From Rhodopirellula sp. (GTDB taxonomy: Bacteria; Planctomycetota; Planctomycetia; Pirellulales; Thermoguttaceae): 36,500 nt of DNA. Positions 34,744 through 36,500 of the stretch are shown piece by piece. A model generated the notes under the pieces. That model was not told where the DNA came from. It made no database searches and was given only the letters and a program-made list of their open reading frames with translations. The translations under genes and the position numbers were made by a program. The DNA lies in contig JAAYEH010000168.1 of NCBI GenBank assembly GCA_012728855.1, positions 1 to 36,500 on the forward strand. Direction: 5' to 3'. Every line of letters begins with the position of its first letter. The first letter of the stretch is position 1.

Positions 34744-35433
34744 GTGAGCAATGGCAATCCGCATGGCCGTATCACCTCGGGCGTTCCAGCGGATGCAGCC
34801 GCACTTAAAACACTGGACTTCATCGAGAGACATCTGGCCGCGTGGAGAGATGATCCGGAACGGCCCCTCGCCCGGCGGGAACGGGATCTCAACAGCCAGC
34901 TCTGTAAGTTCCTGAACGTCGCCGCAAGGCAGTCCGGCTTCGCGATGATCCATTTCCATCACGAGGAACCGCAGGGCGCTCGCCATTCGGCGGACTTCTC
35001 TGCAAATCCGACTGACGCCGGATGGATTGAAGGCCGGCAGTACACGAAGTATGAGCCGATCCTGATGATGGAAGGCAAACGGCTGCCAACGCCCGGCTCT
35101 GGCCGCCAGCGCGAGTACCTGACCTCCTCGGCCGACGAGGCGCCCAGCGGCGGCGTCCAGCGGTTCAAGCTGGGGCTGCATGGAGCAAGGCTTTCGGTAG
35201 CCGGTATGGTCGGATACGTTCAGGAGAGCACCTGCGGGAATTGGTTCGCCACGGTCAACGACTGGGTCAACGATTTGGCATCGTCCGGCGATCCGCTCTG
35301 GTCGGGTGACGACCGCCTCGACGGGCTCATTCTCCATTTGGGCGATCGAATGTCGCGGTGCCAGTCAGAACACAGGCGAAGATCCGGATCATCGCCGATG
35401 ATCCGCCTCATCCACTTATGGGTGGAGATGTGA
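34744..35433 (+). CDS. Putative PD-(D/E)XK restriction nuclease partner
   Basis: A 229-residue protein with no name I can assign. GTG 34744 lies two bases after the methyltransferase stop; starts further upstream would overlap it. Residues 45-60 (RERDLNSQLCKFLNV) form a helix with an acidic residue. GARHSADFSANP (Asp84) and YEPILMMEGKRLPTP (Glu110, Lys112) give a D-x(25)-E-x-K arrangement, the active-site pattern of PD-(D/E)XK nucleases. The protein then continues GLHGARLSVAGMVGYVQEST, a further strand-helix. Its position and motif suggest it is the cleaving partner of the methylase. This is inference from pattern and context, and the fold has not been checked. Confidence 0.58.
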   Translation: MSNGNPHGRITSGVPADAAALKTLDFIERHLAAWRDDPERPLARRERDLNSQLCKFLNVAARQSGFAMIHFHHEEPQGARHSADFSANPTDAGWIEGRQYTKYEPILMMEGKRLPTPGSGRQREYLTSSADEAPSGGVQRFKLGLHGARLSVAGMVGYVQESTCGNWFATVNDWVNDLASSGDPLWSGDDRLDGLILHLGDRMSRCQSEHRRRSGSSPMIRLIHLWVEM

Positions 35434-35465
35434 TTGCCGCTCGCGCGTGTGCGAGCCCGAGTACC

Positions 35466-36074
35466 TCAGTTCTTCGCGACCTCCGAGGGCGATGCACTCG
35501 CCGATACAAGGTTGCCGGCTCTTGCAGGCCATCGCACACCGGTCACATCGACCGACGCGTCAAATGCCGCTGGCCGAGACCGAAATGCCTCGCGAGCCGA
35601 CTCGCGATCGTGGCTCTCTGAACGTCCGGCTGGCACACTCACCCTCCCGACGAACGCCAGGCAATCCGGCCCGGGCAATCCGGCGAACGGGTATTTCCCC
35701 CTTCCCGGAATCACATTCCTGACCCCGCCAATCGGCTCCGCCACGTCTGCAGAGTACCGCGGAATGAGGTGAACATGCACGTGCGGAATCGTCTGGCCAG
35801 CGGCTGTCCCGACGTTCACACCAACATTGTAACCCTCGGGGCGCAGTTCAGCGTCCAGCCGCCGGCGCACGGCCGTCAGCAGCTTCCAGACCGCAAGGAC
35901 CTCGTCCGCATCCAGTTCAAAGAAGTCGGACACATGCCGACGTGCGATGATGAGAGTGTGCCCAGGCGTGACCGGATAGCAGTCCGGAATTGCCACCGCA
36001 AGCCGATTCTCCGCCAGAATCCGCTCCGGCGGCAGTCGACAGAATGGACATTCCAGATCAGCCGATTCGCTCAT
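35466..36074 (-). CDS. HIT-family hydrolase
   Basis: A 202-residue HIT protein. ECPFCRLPPERILAENRLAV is the N-terminal CxxC part. TPGHTLIIARRHVSDFFELD, then YNVGVNVGTAAGQTIPHVHV and HLIPRY contain the HxHxH catalytic triad of Ap4A/nucleotidyl hydrolases. GGVRNVIPGRGKYPFAG is the usual end. About 55 residues of unrelated-looking sequence follow (to PSEVAKN), including the right 20-base repeat, so the C-terminus may be altered. ATG 36074 fits the family; a longer frame adds non-family residues. It overlaps the 66-residue gene upstream by 17 bases and converges on the nuclease gene. HIT proteins are common next to DUF3427 helicases. Confidence 0.85.
   Translation of the reverse strand: MSESADLECPFCRLPPERILAENRLAVAIPDCYPVTPGHTLIIARRHVSDFFELDADEVLAVWKLLTAVRRRLDAELRPEGYNVGVNVGTAAGQTIPHVHVHLIPRYSADVAEPIGGVRNVIPGRGKYPFAGLPGPDCLAFVGRVSVPAGRSESHDRESAREAFRSRPAAFDASVDVTGVRWPARAGNLVSASASPSEVAKN
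35540..35559 (+). repeat. 20-bp direct repeat, right copy
   Basis: Identical to 31743-31762. It lies inside the C-terminal extension of the HIT gene. Confidence 0.75.
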
Positions 36075-36258
36075 AGTACCTCGCGATGCTTTCTTTTGCG
36101 GCTTGTCGAACCTTGTGAAGATCCTCCGGCCCAAGCTGCCGCCAGAGATCCGGATGGAATCGAACGTAAGCCAGATTCCGGTCGTACTTCAGATTCAACT
36201 CGCGGACTTCGCCTTCGCGACTGGTCGGATAAGGTTTCGGCACTTTCTTTTTAGACAC
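36058..36258 (-). CDS. Small conserved-looking protein of unknown function
   Basis: A 66-residue, basic protein (KKKVPKPYPTSREGEVRELN, then YDRNLAYVRFHPDLWRQLG and a helical end KESIARYYERIG). I recognise no family. The reading frame overlaps the HIT gene start by 17 bases on the same strand, which suggests coupling. Codon use is like its neighbours. It might assist the HIT protein; this is only context. Confidence 0.5.
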   Translation of the reverse strand: MSKKKVPKPYPTSREGEVRELNLKYDRNLAYVRFHPDLWRQLGPEDLHKVRQAAKESIARYYERIG

Positions 36259-36437
36259 CCATCTTTCGGCTGGTGCAGACTTGCGCGCACGACCTGCAAC
36301 TTAAATCGAGTCTCCTTATCCGCTTGCGATGGCGCAGTCTGGCCCAAGTCGAATCGCAGAAAAGTCGGCTTGGCTAAAAACTCCTCTCACCGCCTCCCGC
36401 TGTCGGGCCATTTCTTCCGTTTGGCTCAACGCCGCGC

Positions 36438-36476
36438 TTGACAGATCGCGCCGCATCGGCCATCATGCGATCGCAT
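36438..36476 (+). promoter_or_regulatory. Possible promoter with palindromic operator at window edge
   Basis: TTGACA (36438-36443), a 17-base spacer and a weak -10 (CATCAT, 36461-36466). It overlaps a perfect 12-base palindrome ATGCGATCGCAT (36465-36476). An ATG at 36486 opens a frame (MNSPA) that runs off the window. The rest of 36259-36500 shows no gene. Confidence 0.35.
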
Positions 36477-36500
36477 AATGAACGCATGAATAGTCCCGCC

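Noticed and set aside
27198..35433. Assignment of the island to BREX or DISARM
   Set aside because: No PglZ, BrxC, BrxL, DrmA or DrmB-like protein is present. A methylase and a helicase alone are not enough for either name.
1..36500. tRNA or rRNA genes
   Set aside because: No cloverleaf-like segment with a T-loop GTTCGA-type signature and acceptor pairing, and no rRNA-like sequence, was recognised by eye.

Overview
The window reads as a GC-rich bacterial chromosome segment, most likely from a planctomycete (Pirellulales-like). The signs are a YidC with a PDZ domain in its periplasmic part, an ECF sigma factor overlapping a membrane protein that joins an anti-sigma-like N-terminus to macroglobulin-like domains, a DUF6807 (PmoA-like) protein, a DUF1569 protein, an EF-hand/esterase fusion, weak or absent Shine-Dalgarno sites, and many palindromic or degenerate intergenic repeats. 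This assignment is inference from gene content; no rRNA or tRNA gene was seen.

Left part (1-6995): a Sir2-type deacylase, a small membrane HExxH protein, a scrambled four-helix-bundle pseudogene, a DUF433/DUF5615 toxin-antitoxin-like pair, a truncated BlaI/MecI-type regulator, and a three-gene operon with 4-base overlaps (endonuclease/exonuclease/phosphatase family, secreted cupin, YfiM-like protein). Palindromic elements sit between these genes.

Core part (6996-21431): mostly housekeeping or conserved genes. On the minus strand are a secreted EF-hand alpha/beta hydrolase, the run yidC-mnmE-ribokinase, and a metallophosphoesterase. On the plus strand are a lipoprotein MsrB-MsrA fusion, a DUF1569 protein, tsaB, the sigma factor with its macroglobulin-like partner, and a DUF6807 protein.

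Accessory part 1 (21432-26700): four related modules, all in the same orientation, share a 49-base core encoding GLDPFGLSPTTT or a close variant on the minus strand. They alternate with small plus-strand cargo: ParD/ParE, an 86-residue protein with a frameshifted HNH nuclease, and an AF2212-type antitoxin with a PIN toxin carrying an in-frame amber codon. A recognisable promoter follows each of the first three modules, just ahead of the cargo. The layout looks like a gene-cassette array, although I see no integrase.

Accessory part 2 (27000-36300): a candidate defence island. It holds a PLD-helicase-DUF3427 gene broken by an internal deletion, a 523-residue protein with a C-terminal HEPN-like domain, a 938-residue N6-adenine DNA methyltransferase followed two bases later by a small protein with a PD-(D/E)XK-like pattern, and a HIT-family protein with a 66-residue protein of unknown function. 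The methyltransferase and putative nuclease look like a restriction-modification pair. An identical 20-base direct repeat brackets them.
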